Positions 1-5,833 of a stretch of DNA of 7,646 nt are shown one piece after another. The notes under the pieces are model-generated. The model was given only the letters and a program-made list of their open reading frames with translations, was not told the origin of the DNA and made no database searches. The stretch comes from a bacterium (GTDB lineage Bacteria; Planctomycetota; J058; JACQDU01): assembly GCA_016200955.1 (NCBI GenBank), contig JACQDU010000609.1, forward strand, positions 1-7,646, in the 5' to 3' direction. The stretch's first letter is position 1, and the number at the start of each line of letters is the position of its first letter. Position numbers and translations under genes: made by a program.

Positions 1-83
1 AAAGGCGCGAAGGCGCAAAGAACGTCCTGAAGAAGAAGCTCGGCGTCGCCTGGCGAGCCCTTCGATCTATCCATCTAATCTAG
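1..83 (+). CDS. Possible C-terminal end of a plus-strand gene (partial)
   Basis: Frame 3 is open from the window edge to a TAG at 81-83 and encodes about 26 residues, including the stretch GAKNVLKKKLGVAWRAL, a basic amphipathic-looking tail. Of the first 17 codons, 15 end in G or C, as in the real genes here; the last nine codons lose that bias. The stop shares the CTAG at 80-83 with the stop of a minus-strand reading frame, an arrangement typical of convergent genes. No family can be recognised from so short a tail. It may instead be chance: frame 2 is also open, while frame 1 stops at 28-30. Confidence 0.25.
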   Translation, partial: RREGAKNVLKKKLGVAWRALRSIHLI

Positions 84-241
84 TCCGGGGGCCCCTCGAA
101 GCAAGCGCGAGAGGCGCCGCAGCACTGCCGGTGCACGGCCTCGCCGTCGGGGCCTATGCTCGTCATGGTCCTCACGCACCACCAGACCGCGGTGTCCGTC
201 TCGACGGGAGGCGGCGTCTCCTCGGTGAAGACGAAGAACCC
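80..241 (-). pseudogene. Coding-like segment for a short Cys-rich peptide, 5' end unresolved
   Basis: The frame ending at the TAG in 80-82 encodes 53 codons from position 241. Of these, 49 end in G or C, against about 60% G+C at the first and second codon positions, which is the pattern of a real gene in this genome. The peptide has a Thr/Pro-rich start (FTEETPPPVETDTA), then WWCVRTMTSIGPDGEAVHR, then CCGASRAC and a FEGPPD end, giving four cysteines. Upstream of 241 the bias fades into the hairpin region, and no in-frame ATG, GTG or TTG is seen there. The only canonical starts are internal: GTG at 173-175 (31 aa) and ATG at 164-166 (28 aa), the latter with a weak GAGG three bases before it. 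It could be the 3' remnant of a gene that lost its 5' part, or a very small gene. I do not recognise the family. Confidence 0.35.
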
Positions 242-296
242 CTTCGCACGGATCGAAGCGCAGAGAGGGAGCTTGCCGGGTTCGGTCGCACCGGAT

Positions 297-316
297 GGGG
301 GGCTTACGCGCCCCCC
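297..316. repeat. Inverted repeat, 7-bp stem, 6-nt loop
   Basis: GGGGGGC at 297-303 pairs perfectly with GCCCCCC at 310-316 across the loop TTACGC. It is the farthest from the FAD-subunit stop of three hairpins packed into about 100 bp. No T-tract follows on either strand, so it is not a classical intrinsic terminator. It may belong to a palindromic intergenic repeat or be part of a structured 3' untranslated region. Confidence 0.5.
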
Positions 317-325
317 GCTCGCATT

Positions 326-352
326 GCGCGTCGCGTCGCTGTCGCGACGCGC
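326..352. repeat. Inverted repeat, 10-bp stem, 7-nt loop
   Basis: GCGCGTCGCG at 326-335 and CGCGACGCGC at 343-352 are perfect reverse complements around a 7-nt loop (336-342). An alternative register with an 8-bp stem and a 4-nt loop is also possible because the arms contain an internal GCGTCGC repeat. It lies between the other two hairpins in the non-coding stretch downstream of the molybdenum hydroxylase operon. No T-tract is adjacent. Confidence 0.55.
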
Positions 353-375
353 CTCGCGCGAGCTCCCCCCGCGGT

Positions 376-398
376 GATCGAGCCCTTCGGGCTCGATC
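376..398 (-). terminator. Strong hairpin just after the hydroxylase operon
   Basis: GATCGAGCCC at 376-385 and GGGCTCGATC at 389-398 form a perfect 10-bp stem with a 3-nt loop. On the minus strand it begins 13 nt after the TGA of the FAD-subunit gene (412-414), where a transcript-end or 3'-stabilising hairpin would be expected. No U-run follows it, so termination would have to be Rho-dependent or of the U-less type. A role in mRNA stability fits equally well. Confidence 0.45.
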
Positions 399-411
399 CG
401 GTTCGCTTCGC

Positions 412-1395
412 TCACTTGCCCGCCTCCATTCCCGCGGCCGCGAGGAGAGCGCGCATCACGAGAGCGCGCGCGATCTGGATCTTGTAGCCGTTCTCGGCGA
501 GCGGCTTCGCTCCCTCGAGCGCCTTCGCCGCGACTTCTCGCGCGAGCTCCGGCGTGAGCTTCTTGCCCGCGAGGTGAGCCTCGGCGGCCTCGCGCCGGAC
601 AGGACGGTGAGCGACGGCTCCGAGGACGATCCGCGGCTCGGCGCAGACGCCGTCCCTCCACACGAAGGAGACCGCGCAGGACGCGAGCGCCCAGTCGTAG
701 GTCGCTCGCTCCTGGAATTCCCGGTAAGCGCTCCTGCGGCCGAGCGGGATCGAGACGCTCGCGAGGAGCTCGTCGGGAGCGAGCGCGTGGTCGCGATCGC
801 ACGTCGTCCCGTCGACGAAGACATCCGCGATCGGCTTCGTCACGAGAGTCTTCTCTCTCACGACGCCGACCGTCGCGTCCAGAGCGACGAGCGCGGGAGC
901 GAGGCTCGAAGGATGCACGGCGACGCAGGGCGCCTCGGTCCCGAAGATCGCGTGGATCTTGTTGCGCCCCTCCTTGGCGAAGCACTCCTTGCCCCCTCGC
1001 TTGAGGCACGGCTCGAAGTCGGAGCTCCGGTAATACCAGCACCGCGAGCGCTGCAGGAGGTTGCCTCCGAGCGTCGCGACGCTCCTCACCTGGGGCGTCG
1101 CGGCCTCGCCGGCGGCTTCCGCGAGCGCGCGCGCCTGCTTCCTCACGGCCTCCGACGCCGCGATCTCGGCGAGCGTCGCGAGGGCGCCGATCGTGAGCGA
1201 CGACTGGGTCGCGTCGATGCCGCGCAGGGAGTCGATCTTCTGGATGTCCAGGAGCGCCGCCGGCCGGTCGATCCCCTCCTTCATGCGGTCGAGGAGGTCC
1301 ATGCCGCCCGCCTTCACGACCGGCGGGCTCTCTCCCTTGAGCGCCTTGGTCGCCGTCTCGATGTCCCTGGGCCGCAGGAGGTCGAAAGCGTTCAT
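412..1395 (-). CDS. FAD-binding subunit of a molybdenum hydroxylase, PaoB/YagS type with [4Fe-4S] insert
   Basis: This 327-aa protein is the medium subunit of a xanthine dehydrogenase/aldehyde oxidoreductase-type enzyme. It would take electrons from the Fe-S subunit onto FAD for transfer to an external acceptor. FAD-binding motifs of the CoxM/PaoB fold are visible: VKAGGMDLLDRMKEG at about 28-42 and ATLGGNLLQ at about 107-115. Next come RCWYYR and four cysteines (C119, C130, C138, C157) around CFAKEGRNKIHAIFG. This is the insert that binds a [4Fe-4S] cluster in E. coli PaoB and 4-hydroxybenzoyl-CoA reductase and is absent from plain CoxM-like subunits. The C-terminal part (about 220-325) matches the CO dehydrogenase flavoprotein C-terminal domain. 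The ATG start has GGAGGT five bases upstream, which runs into the stop of the preceding gene; only 3 nt separate the two genes, so translation is probably coupled. One oddity is HPSS at 161-164, where the family usually has HPSD. No export signal is present, so it probably leaves the cell with the Tat-tagged Fe-S subunit. The substrate is unknown. Confidence 0.93.
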   Translation of the reverse strand: MNAFDLLRPRDIETATKALKGESPPVVKAGGMDLLDRMKEGIDRPAALLDIQKIDSLRGIDATQSSLTIGALATLAEIAASEAVRKQARALAEAAGEAATPQVRSVATLGGNLLQRSRCWYYRSSDFEPCLKRGGKECFAKEGRNKIHAIFGTEAPCVAVHPSSLAPALVALDATVGVVREKTLVTKPIADVFVDGTTCDRDHALAPDELLASVSIPLGRRSAYREFQERATYDWALASCAVSFVWRDGVCAEPRIVLGAVAHRPVRREAAEAHLAGKKLTPELAREVAAKALEGAKPLAENGYKIQIARALVMRALLAAAGMEAGK

Positions 1396-1398
1396 GGC

Positions 1399-3690
1399 TT
1401 ACCTCCACTCCTTCTTCGGCTTCGCGGAGCCTTCGAGCGCGGCGAGGACGCGCGCGGGGGTCATGGGGATCTCGCGCAGGCGCACGCCCGTGGCGTTCGC
1501 GAACGCGTTCGCGATCGCGGCGGCGGTCGGGATCGTGGGCGGCTCTCCGAGGCCCAGGAGGCCGACGTTGTTCATGCCGGCCGCGACGGGGAAGAGGATC
1601 GGCACGATCTCGGGGCAATCGGCGGGAGCGGCGATCTTGTAGTGCAGGAAGTCGGCGTTGAGCATGCGCCCGCTCCTCCTGTCCATGATCCGCTCCTCGA
1701 AGAGCGCGTAGCTCACTCCCTGGATCACCGCGCCGATCACCTGGGACTCGGCCGTGAGGGCGTCCACGATCGTTCCCATGTCCTGGACGGCGACGACTCG
1801 CAGGACGCGGATCTTGCCCGTCTCGAGGTCCACCTCGACCTCGGCGAACTGGCAGCCCGCGACGCCTTGCTCGTGGAAGCCGGCTCCCTTGTAGTTGTCC
1901 TGGCGGTCGGCCGAGGCCTGGAAGCCTTTCTTCCCCGTCTTCTTCACGGCTTCGGCGAAAGGAATCCACTTCGGGCCGGAGTTCAGGTCGAGGAGGACCT
2001 TCCCTCCCTTCATCTGTCCCTCGGGAGAGTCGGCGACCTTCATGAGAGCCTTCTTGAGAGCGGCCCAGAAAGCGTCCTTCACCTGAGCGGCGGCCGAGCG
2101 AGCGGCGGGAGCGATGCTCGAAGCCGTCCTCGAGCCGCCCGAACCGGGGCCGACCGGGTCGCGCGTGTCTCCCAGGAAGACCTTCACGGCCTCCGGGCCC
2201 TCGAGGCCGAGCTCCTCGGCGACGATCGCCGCGAGCACCGTGCGCGTGCCCGTGCCTATGTCCTGGGCACCCGAGCGCACCTCGACCGAGCCGTCCTCGT
2301 CCACCTTCACGAGGACGGTCGCTCCGGGTCCGCCGTGCCCGCCCCACCGAGCGGCGGCGCATCCGACTCCTCGGAGCACCGTCCCGGCGTACGGCCGCGG
2401 GGGAGCTCCGTCCCCCCCGGCCCCCCGGCCGGGAGTCTTGTTGCGCTTCTCCTTCCACCCGATGCGCTCGGCCCCGATCTTCCACTCCTCCTGCCGGACG
2501 ACGCTCGGGTCGTTCTTGAGCCGGACCTCGAGCGGATCCATGCCGATGGCGTCCGCGAGCTCGTCCACCATCTGCTCGAGGGCGAAGCAGCCCTGGGGAT
2601 GTCCTGGGGCGCGGAAGGCGCGCGCGCCGCCGGCGTTCGTGAAGACGGACTCCTCGCGCTTCTCGACGTTCGGGACCTTGTAGTAGTCGCCCGGGTTGTA
2701 GACGCCGGCGCCCGCGGCGACGCCGCCCGTCCCGTAGCTCGAGACGGTGAGCACCGTGAGCTTCCAGTCGGTCGTGATCCCTCCCTGCATCTCCTGCACG
2801 GAGTCGGGACGGTTCCCGCACGAGAGGTGCTCGCCCTTCCGGTCCACCATGAGCCAGACGGGAGCCTTGGCTTCCTTGGCGAGGCGAGCGGCGGCGACGC
2901 CCTCGACGCCGGGGCCGAACTTCGCGCCGAACCCGCCGCCCACGTGCTCGGCGATGACGCGGCACTCGCTCGCCTTGAGCTTCCAGAGCTTCTGGGCCGT
3001 GAGGCCGTCTCTCACGGAGAACGTGCCTTGCGTCGATGCATAACAGGTGAGGGAGCCGTCGTCCTCCCACCTGGCGACGACCCCGTGCGTCTCGAGCGCG
3101 GAGTGCGTCTGGACCTGCGTCCTGTAAGTCGCCTTGACGACCTTGTCCGCCGACGAGAGCGCCGCCGCGGGATCGCCGCGCTTCTGGGACATGGGGCTCG
3201 TCAGGATGTTCTCGCGCTTGGCGAAGACGCGCGGCGCGTCTTCCTTCCGGGCGTCGGTCGCATCGACGACGCACGGGACGACCTCGTAGTCCACCTTGAT
3301 CGCGCGGACGGCCTCGCGCGCCTGGTCGAGCGTCTCGGCGCAGAGAGCGGCGACCTCGTCTCCGTGGAAGCGGACCTCGCTCTTCTCGAGCGAGAAAGCA
3401 GCCTTCACACCCGGCGAAGCGAGGGCCTTCGTGAGGTCGACCGACTTCACGCGAGCCGCTCCGTGGGGCGAGCGGAGGAGGACGCCCCAGAGCATCCCGG
3501 GGAGCCGGACGTCGTGCGTGTAACGCGCCTTCCCGGTCGCCTTGAGGAGGCCATCGACGCGCGGGTGGTGCTTGCCCACGACCTCGAGCTTCGACGTGAG
3601 GTCCCAGGGCCGCGGCTCGCCTTCGGGGAGCTTGACGGTCTTCTCGACGGTGTGGCCCTCGAAGCCGAGAACGAGCTTCTCCTCGCTCAC
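1399..3690 (-). CDS. Molybdopterin-binding catalytic subunit of a xanthine dehydrogenase/aldehyde oxidoreductase family enzyme
   Basis: This 763-aa large subunit carries the Mo-cofactor site where the substrate (an aldehyde, purine or other heterocycle) is hydroxylated with water. The order is an N-terminal leader (1-35), the a/b hammerhead domain (about 40-155, with VGKHHPRVDGLLKATGKARY), then two Mo-cofactor-binding domains. Visible landmarks are GGGFGAK at 251-257, AFRAPGHPQG at 358-367, QDIGTGT at 476-482, GSGGSRTAS at 516-524 and GLGEPPT at 713-719. E716 in the last motif is the expected catalytic base, equivalent to the GxGE glutamate of PaoC and xanthine dehydrogenases. The start is a GTG overlapping the upstream TGA by four bases (GTGA), with GGAGGT five bases ahead. 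The frame stays open upstream of it, but that part has the shadow composition of the Fe-S gene. Length is slightly above the roughly 730 aa of PaoC. It lacks a signal peptide, so export would depend on the Fe-S partner. The exact substrate and the form of the cofactor cannot be read from sequence. Confidence 0.95.
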   Translation of the reverse strand: MSEEKLVLGFEGHTVEKTVKLPEGEPRPWDLTSKLEVVGKHHPRVDGLLKATGKARYTHDVRLPGMLWGVLLRSPHGAARVKSVDLTKALASPGVKAAFSLEKSEVRFHGDEVAALCAETLDQAREAVRAIKVDYEVVPCVVDATDARKEDAPRVFAKRENILTSPMSQKRGDPAAALSSADKVVKATYRTQVQTHSALETHGVVARWEDDGSLTCYASTQGTFSVRDGLTAQKLWKLKASECRVIAEHVGGGFGAKFGPGVEGVAAARLAKEAKAPVWLMVDRKGEHLSCGNRPDSVQEMQGGITTDWKLTVLTVSSYGTGGVAAGAGVYNPGDYYKVPNVEKREESVFTNAGGARAFRAPGHPQGCFALEQMVDELADAIGMDPLEVRLKNDPSVVRQEEWKIGAERIGWKEKRNKTPGRGAGGDGAPPRPYAGTVLRGVGCAAARWGGHGGPGATVLVKVDEDGSVEVRSGAQDIGTGTRTVLAAIVAEELGLEGPEAVKVFLGDTRDPVGPGSGGSRTASSIAPAARSAAAQVKDAFWAALKKALMKVADSPEGQMKGGKVLLDLNSGPKWIPFAEAVKKTGKKGFQASADRQDNYKGAGFHEQGVAGCQFAEVEVDLETGKIRVLRVVAVQDMGTIVDALTAESQVIGAVIQGVSYALFEERIMDRRSGRMLNADFLHYKIAAPADCPEIVPILFPVAAGMNNVGLLGLGEPPTIPTAAAIANAFANATGVRLREIPMTPARVLAALEGSAKPKKEWR

Positions 3691-4319
3691 TTGCCACCTC
3701 CGATCGAGCGGGCGGCGGACTGGGCGGCCTCGAAGACCCTCGGGTAGGTCCCGCAGCGGCAGATATTGCCCGAGACGGCTCCCTTGATCGCCTCGACGCT
3801 GGGCGTCCTCTCGCGGTCGAGGAGGGCCTTGAGCGACATGACCATGCCCGGCGTGCAGAAGCCGCACTGGAGAGCGTCGCAGCGAGCGAACTCGCGCTGG
3901 AGCGCGTGAGGGCTCTCGGGAGAGCCGATCCCCTCGATCGTCTCGACCTTCTTCCCCGAGCAGTCGTGCGCGAGGAGCATGCAAGAGACGACCGGCTTCC
4001 CGTCCACGATCACCGTGCAGGCCCCGCAGGCGCCGCGGTCGCAGACGTCCTTCGCTCCGGTGACGCCCAGGCGCTGGCGGAGGAGGTCGAGGAGCGTCGT
4101 CCTCGGCTCGCAGGCGAGCGAGACGGCCTTTCCGTTGAGCGTGAGGTCGAGCTTTCCCCCGCTCGCGGGGATCCGCTCGATCCCGGTGGTCCCGCCCGCG
4201 CCATCCTCTGCCCGGAGCGCCGGGAGGCCCGCTCGCGCGAGCGCAGCGGCGCCGAGCGCGCTCGCGGAGACGCCTTTCAGGAACTGTCTACGAGAGACAC
4301 CGTCGCGTTCTTCGGCCAC
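3687..4319 (-). CDS. [2Fe-2S] subunit of the molybdenum hydroxylase, with Tat signal peptide (PaoA-like)
   Basis: This 210-aa small subunit relays electrons from the Mo centre to FAD through two [2Fe-2S] clusters. The N-terminus has a twin-arginine signal, SRRQFLKG at 9-16, followed by an Ala/Leu-rich stretch to about residue 37 with possible cleavage near ALRA-ED. The plant-ferredoxin-type cluster uses C93, C98, C101 and C113 (CDRGACGAC motif). The C-terminal helical domain binds the second cluster through C152, C155, C187 and C189 (QCGFC and CRC). A GTG start at 4317-4319 is chosen because GGAGGG sits four bases ahead of it and because it places the Arg pair at residues 10-11. A longer version from a GTG at 4476-4478 would add 53 residues before the Tat motif and is less likely. 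It is the first gene of the operon, and its TGA overlaps the GTG of the Mo subunit. In E. coli PaoABC the PaoA signal exports the whole trimer, so a periplasmic complex is inferred here. Confidence 0.94.
   Translation of the reverse strand: MAEERDGVSRRQFLKGVSASALGAAALARAGLPALRAEDGAGGTTGIERIPASGGKLDLTLNGKAVSLACEPRTTLLDLLRQRLGVTGAKDVCDRGACGACTVIVDGKPVVSCMLLAHDCSGKKVETIEGIGSPESPHALQREFARCDALQCGFCTPGMVMSLKALLDRERTPSVEAIKGAVSGNICRCGTYPRVFEAAQSAARSIGGGK
3696..3701 (-). promoter_or_regulatory. Shine-Dalgarno site deciding the GTG start of the Mo subunit
   Basis: GGAGGT on the minus strand, five bases before the GTG at 3688-3690. It supports starting the 763-aa Mo subunit at that overlapping GTG rather than further upstream, where the frame is open but overlaps the Fe-S gene. 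Confidence 0.7.
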
Positions 4320-4323
4320 GCGT

Positions 4324-4329
4324 CCCTCC
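4324..4329 (-). promoter_or_regulatory. Shine-Dalgarno site deciding the GTG start of the Fe-S subunit
   Basis: GGAGGG on the minus strand lies four bases before the GTG at 4317-4319. No comparably strong site precedes the alternative upstream GTG at 4476-4478, which has only GAAGG. This fixes the start so that the twin-arginine motif falls at residues 10-11. Confidence 0.7.
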
Positions 4330-4516
4330 AAGGTCGTGGGATGTTCCAAAAGCCGGGCGAGAGGCACAAGAGGACTACGGTCGCGCGAGAAAAACTGTGA
4401 GCGCTCTCGCACGATCCTTACAAGGGCGGGAAGAAGCCTCCCCGCTTGCGTTCTCTCGCGGGCCGATGTCGAATTCACTAGAGCCTTCGGCCCAAGTGAA
4501 TCGTCTCACCACCGCG

Positions 4517-4531
4517 TTCGCCTTAGGCGAA
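4517..4531. promoter_or_regulatory. Small palindrome, possible operator
   Basis: TTCGCC at 4517-4522 and GGCGAA at 4526-4531 form a perfect 6-bp inverted repeat around TTA. It sits 44 bp before the ATG of the secreted-protein gene in the divergent region. It could be a regulator-binding site or a small leader hairpin. The symmetry is short enough to be chance in GC-rich DNA. Confidence 0.25.
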
Positions 4532-4575
4532 GGCTGAGTCTGTCTCCCCGGAAGCGTCCCGCACACGGAGGAACC

Positions 4576-5658
4576 ATGAGGAAGCTCGCTCTCGCCACGG
4601 CTCTGGCTCTCCCGCTCGTGGGAGCTCTCGCGTTCACGAGCGTCGCGCAGGACTCGAAGCCCGTGGACAAGAAGGACCCGACGCCCTGCGCGCTCGCTCA
4701 CGCGAACGGAGGCACGGTCGACATCCTCTGCGGAGACGACGCCGCGCTCCGGGAGTACCAGGGGCTCGACGGGAAGTCCGAGGCCAAGGTCGCGCTCAAG
4801 TGGCCCGCCGAGGACGAGGTCGTCTCGCAGAAGGACGCCGAGAAGGTCGTCGAGTACGAGCTCACGGGCTACGAGATCGGGAAAGACGACAAGGGGAAGT
4901 TCCAGCACTGCCACCTGATCCTCGACAACAAGCCTTACGTTCCCGACTACGACCACAAGACGACGCTCCAGAAGCTCGCGGGAGCCTCGCCGATCGCGGA
5001 GGGCTGGCACCTCCTCACGATCTTCCCTGCGAGGAACTTCCACCTCTCGGTGAAGAACGCCGGGGCGTGCGCGCAGGTCCGCTTCCTCGTCGCGAACACG
5101 AAGCCCGCCGAGCTTCCGACGAAGGAAGGGATCGTCCCGGGCCCCAAGGACGAGCAGCTCATCTACAGCCGGCCCAAGGGAGAGTACGACGCCTCCAAGA
5201 AGGAGGCCGACACCCTGCTCATCGACTTCTACCTCCTGAACGTCCCCATGGACGAGTACGGCCGGCTCAAGGGCAGGATCGTCCACTACGCGATCCACGA
5301 CGCCGACGGGCGACAGGTCCGCACGAAGTTCCTGGGAACCTGGTGGCCGGCGTTCGAGAAGCTCTCGCCGCCCTTCGCCGCGAAGTACAAGGTGACGGTC
5401 GAGCTCATGAGCTCGGACACGAACGCCGTCGTCGCCGGCCCGTTCAACAAGACCGAGCGCGAGATCACGATCAAGCAGGACGACAAGAAGGGCGGGTCGC
5501 CCCCGAACCCGCAGCCTCCGACCCCGCCCCCGCCGCCACCCTCCAAGGGAGGAGGCTGCGCGCTCGCCGACGCCGGCGGGAGCGCCGCGGCGTTCTGGCC
5601 GCTCCTCGCGCTCGGGCTCGCCCTGGCGCGGAGGAGATCGCGCTCGCTCCCTCGCTGA
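4576..5658 (+). CDS. Secreted two-domain protein of unknown function with a Cys/hydrophobic/Arg C-terminal sorting signal
   Basis: This 360-aa protein starts at an ATG preceded by GGAGGA. A Sec-type signal peptide covers about 1-24, with likely cleavage after SVA. The body appears to hold two similar beta-rich domains. In the first (about 75-172), EYELTGYEIGKDDKGKF leads into HCHLILDNKPY, then EGWHLLTIFPARNFHLSVK. In the second (about 195-300), YSRPKGEY leads to LLIDFYLLNVPMDEYGRLKG, then a TVELMSSD strand and GPFN. H111, H113, H127, H145 and H156 cluster in the first domain and might bind a metal, which is speculation. Residues 308-323 are a Pro-rich linker. The end is GGGC (325-328), a hydrophobic segment (about 337-351) and ARRRSR. 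That resembles tripartite C-terminal sorting signals with an invariant Cys, such as MYXO-CTERM or Synerg-CTERM, which implies processing and surface or outer-envelope display. The ILDN-PY, FP-R and SRPKGEY motifs recall a conserved family of uncharacterised secreted proteins that I cannot name with confidence. The gene diverges from the hydroxylase operon. Confidence 0.85.
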   Translation: MRKLALATALALPLVGALAFTSVAQDSKPVDKKDPTPCALAHANGGTVDILCGDDAALREYQGLDGKSEAKVALKWPAEDEVVSQKDAEKVVEYELTGYEIGKDDKGKFQHCHLILDNKPYVPDYDHKTTLQKLAGASPIAEGWHLLTIFPARNFHLSVKNAGACAQVRFLVANTKPAELPTKEGIVPGPKDEQLIYSRPKGEYDASKKEADTLLIDFYLLNVPMDEYGRLKGRIVHYAIHDADGRQVRTKFLGTWWPAFEKLSPPFAAKYKVTVELMSSDTNAVVAGPFNKTEREITIKQDDKKGGSPPNPQPPTPPPPPPSKGGGCALADAGGSAAAFWPLLALGLALARRRSRSLPR

Positions 5659-5811
5659 TACGACCTCTCGCGCTTCTCCTGGCACCGCGACCTCGGGGTC
5701 TCGCGGTCCGAACAAGGGAGCGTGTGGTTCGAGGACTCCTCTCGCGTCGAGGCGGACCTCGGGAACGGCGAGCTCGAGATCTGTCTCACGTCCCCGTTCC
5801 AGCGCCGGTGA
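5659..5811 (+). pseudogene. In-frame coding-like tail after the stop of the secreted-protein gene
   Basis: Directly after the TGA at 5656-5658 the same frame stays open for 50 codons to a TGA at 5809-5811, ending 22 nt before the ligase stop. G+C at codon positions 1, 2 and 3 is about 64%, 50% and 92%, the profile of a real gene here, not of a spacer. The peptide begins YDLSRFSWHRDLGVSRSEQG and continues with VWFEDSSRVEADLGNGELEI. No ATG is present; a GTG at 5722-5724 has GGGAG only one base ahead, too close to act well. It may be the 3' remnant of a lost gene, an ancestral extension cut off by a CGA-to-TGA change, or a readthrough extension. The upstream protein already ends in a plausible Arg-rich terminus. 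I recognise no family. Confidence 0.35.
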
Positions 5812-5833
5812 GCGTCGGCCGAAACGAGGCCTT

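Larger units (their letters stand above)
4320..4575. promoter_or_regulatory. Divergent intergenic region between the hydroxylase operon and the secreted-protein gene
   Basis: This 256-bp stretch separates two diverging genes, so it should hold both promoters and possibly a shared regulatory site. It is less G+C-rich than its surroundings in places, for example around GAATTCACTAG near 4471-4481. I could not identify a convincing -35/-10 pair on either strand; a TTGCGT at 4446-4451 has no good partner. Besides the two ribosome-binding sites it contains a small palindrome at 4517-4531. No tRNA, riboswitch or other named RNA motif was recognised. Confidence 0.5.

Noticed and set aside
254..300. 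Possible tRNA T-arm, from GGGTTCGGTC in the plus strand
   Set aside because: The flanking bases do not form the 5-bp T-stem, acceptor stem or anticodon arm of a tRNA.
80..3697. A single open frame of 1205 codons on the minus strand, and one of about 1150 codons (295-3747) on the plus strand
   Set aside because: Both overlap the hydroxylase genes in other frames, are extremely Arg/Gly/Ala-rich and match no family. Long shadow frames are expected where third positions are nearly all G or C. Only the last 53 codons of the minus frame (80-241), outside other genes, look coding.
4320..4478. Longer N-terminus for the Fe-S subunit from the GTG at 4476-4478
   Set aside because: It would bury the twin-arginine motif about 60 residues in, and the ribosome-binding site there is much weaker than the GGAGGG before the GTG at 4317-4319.
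5684..5707. Inverted repeat ACCGCGA ... TCGCGGT as a terminator between the convergent genes
   Set aside because: It has a 7-bp stem with a 10-nt loop and no T-tract, and it lies inside the segment with coding periodicity, so it is more likely incidental.
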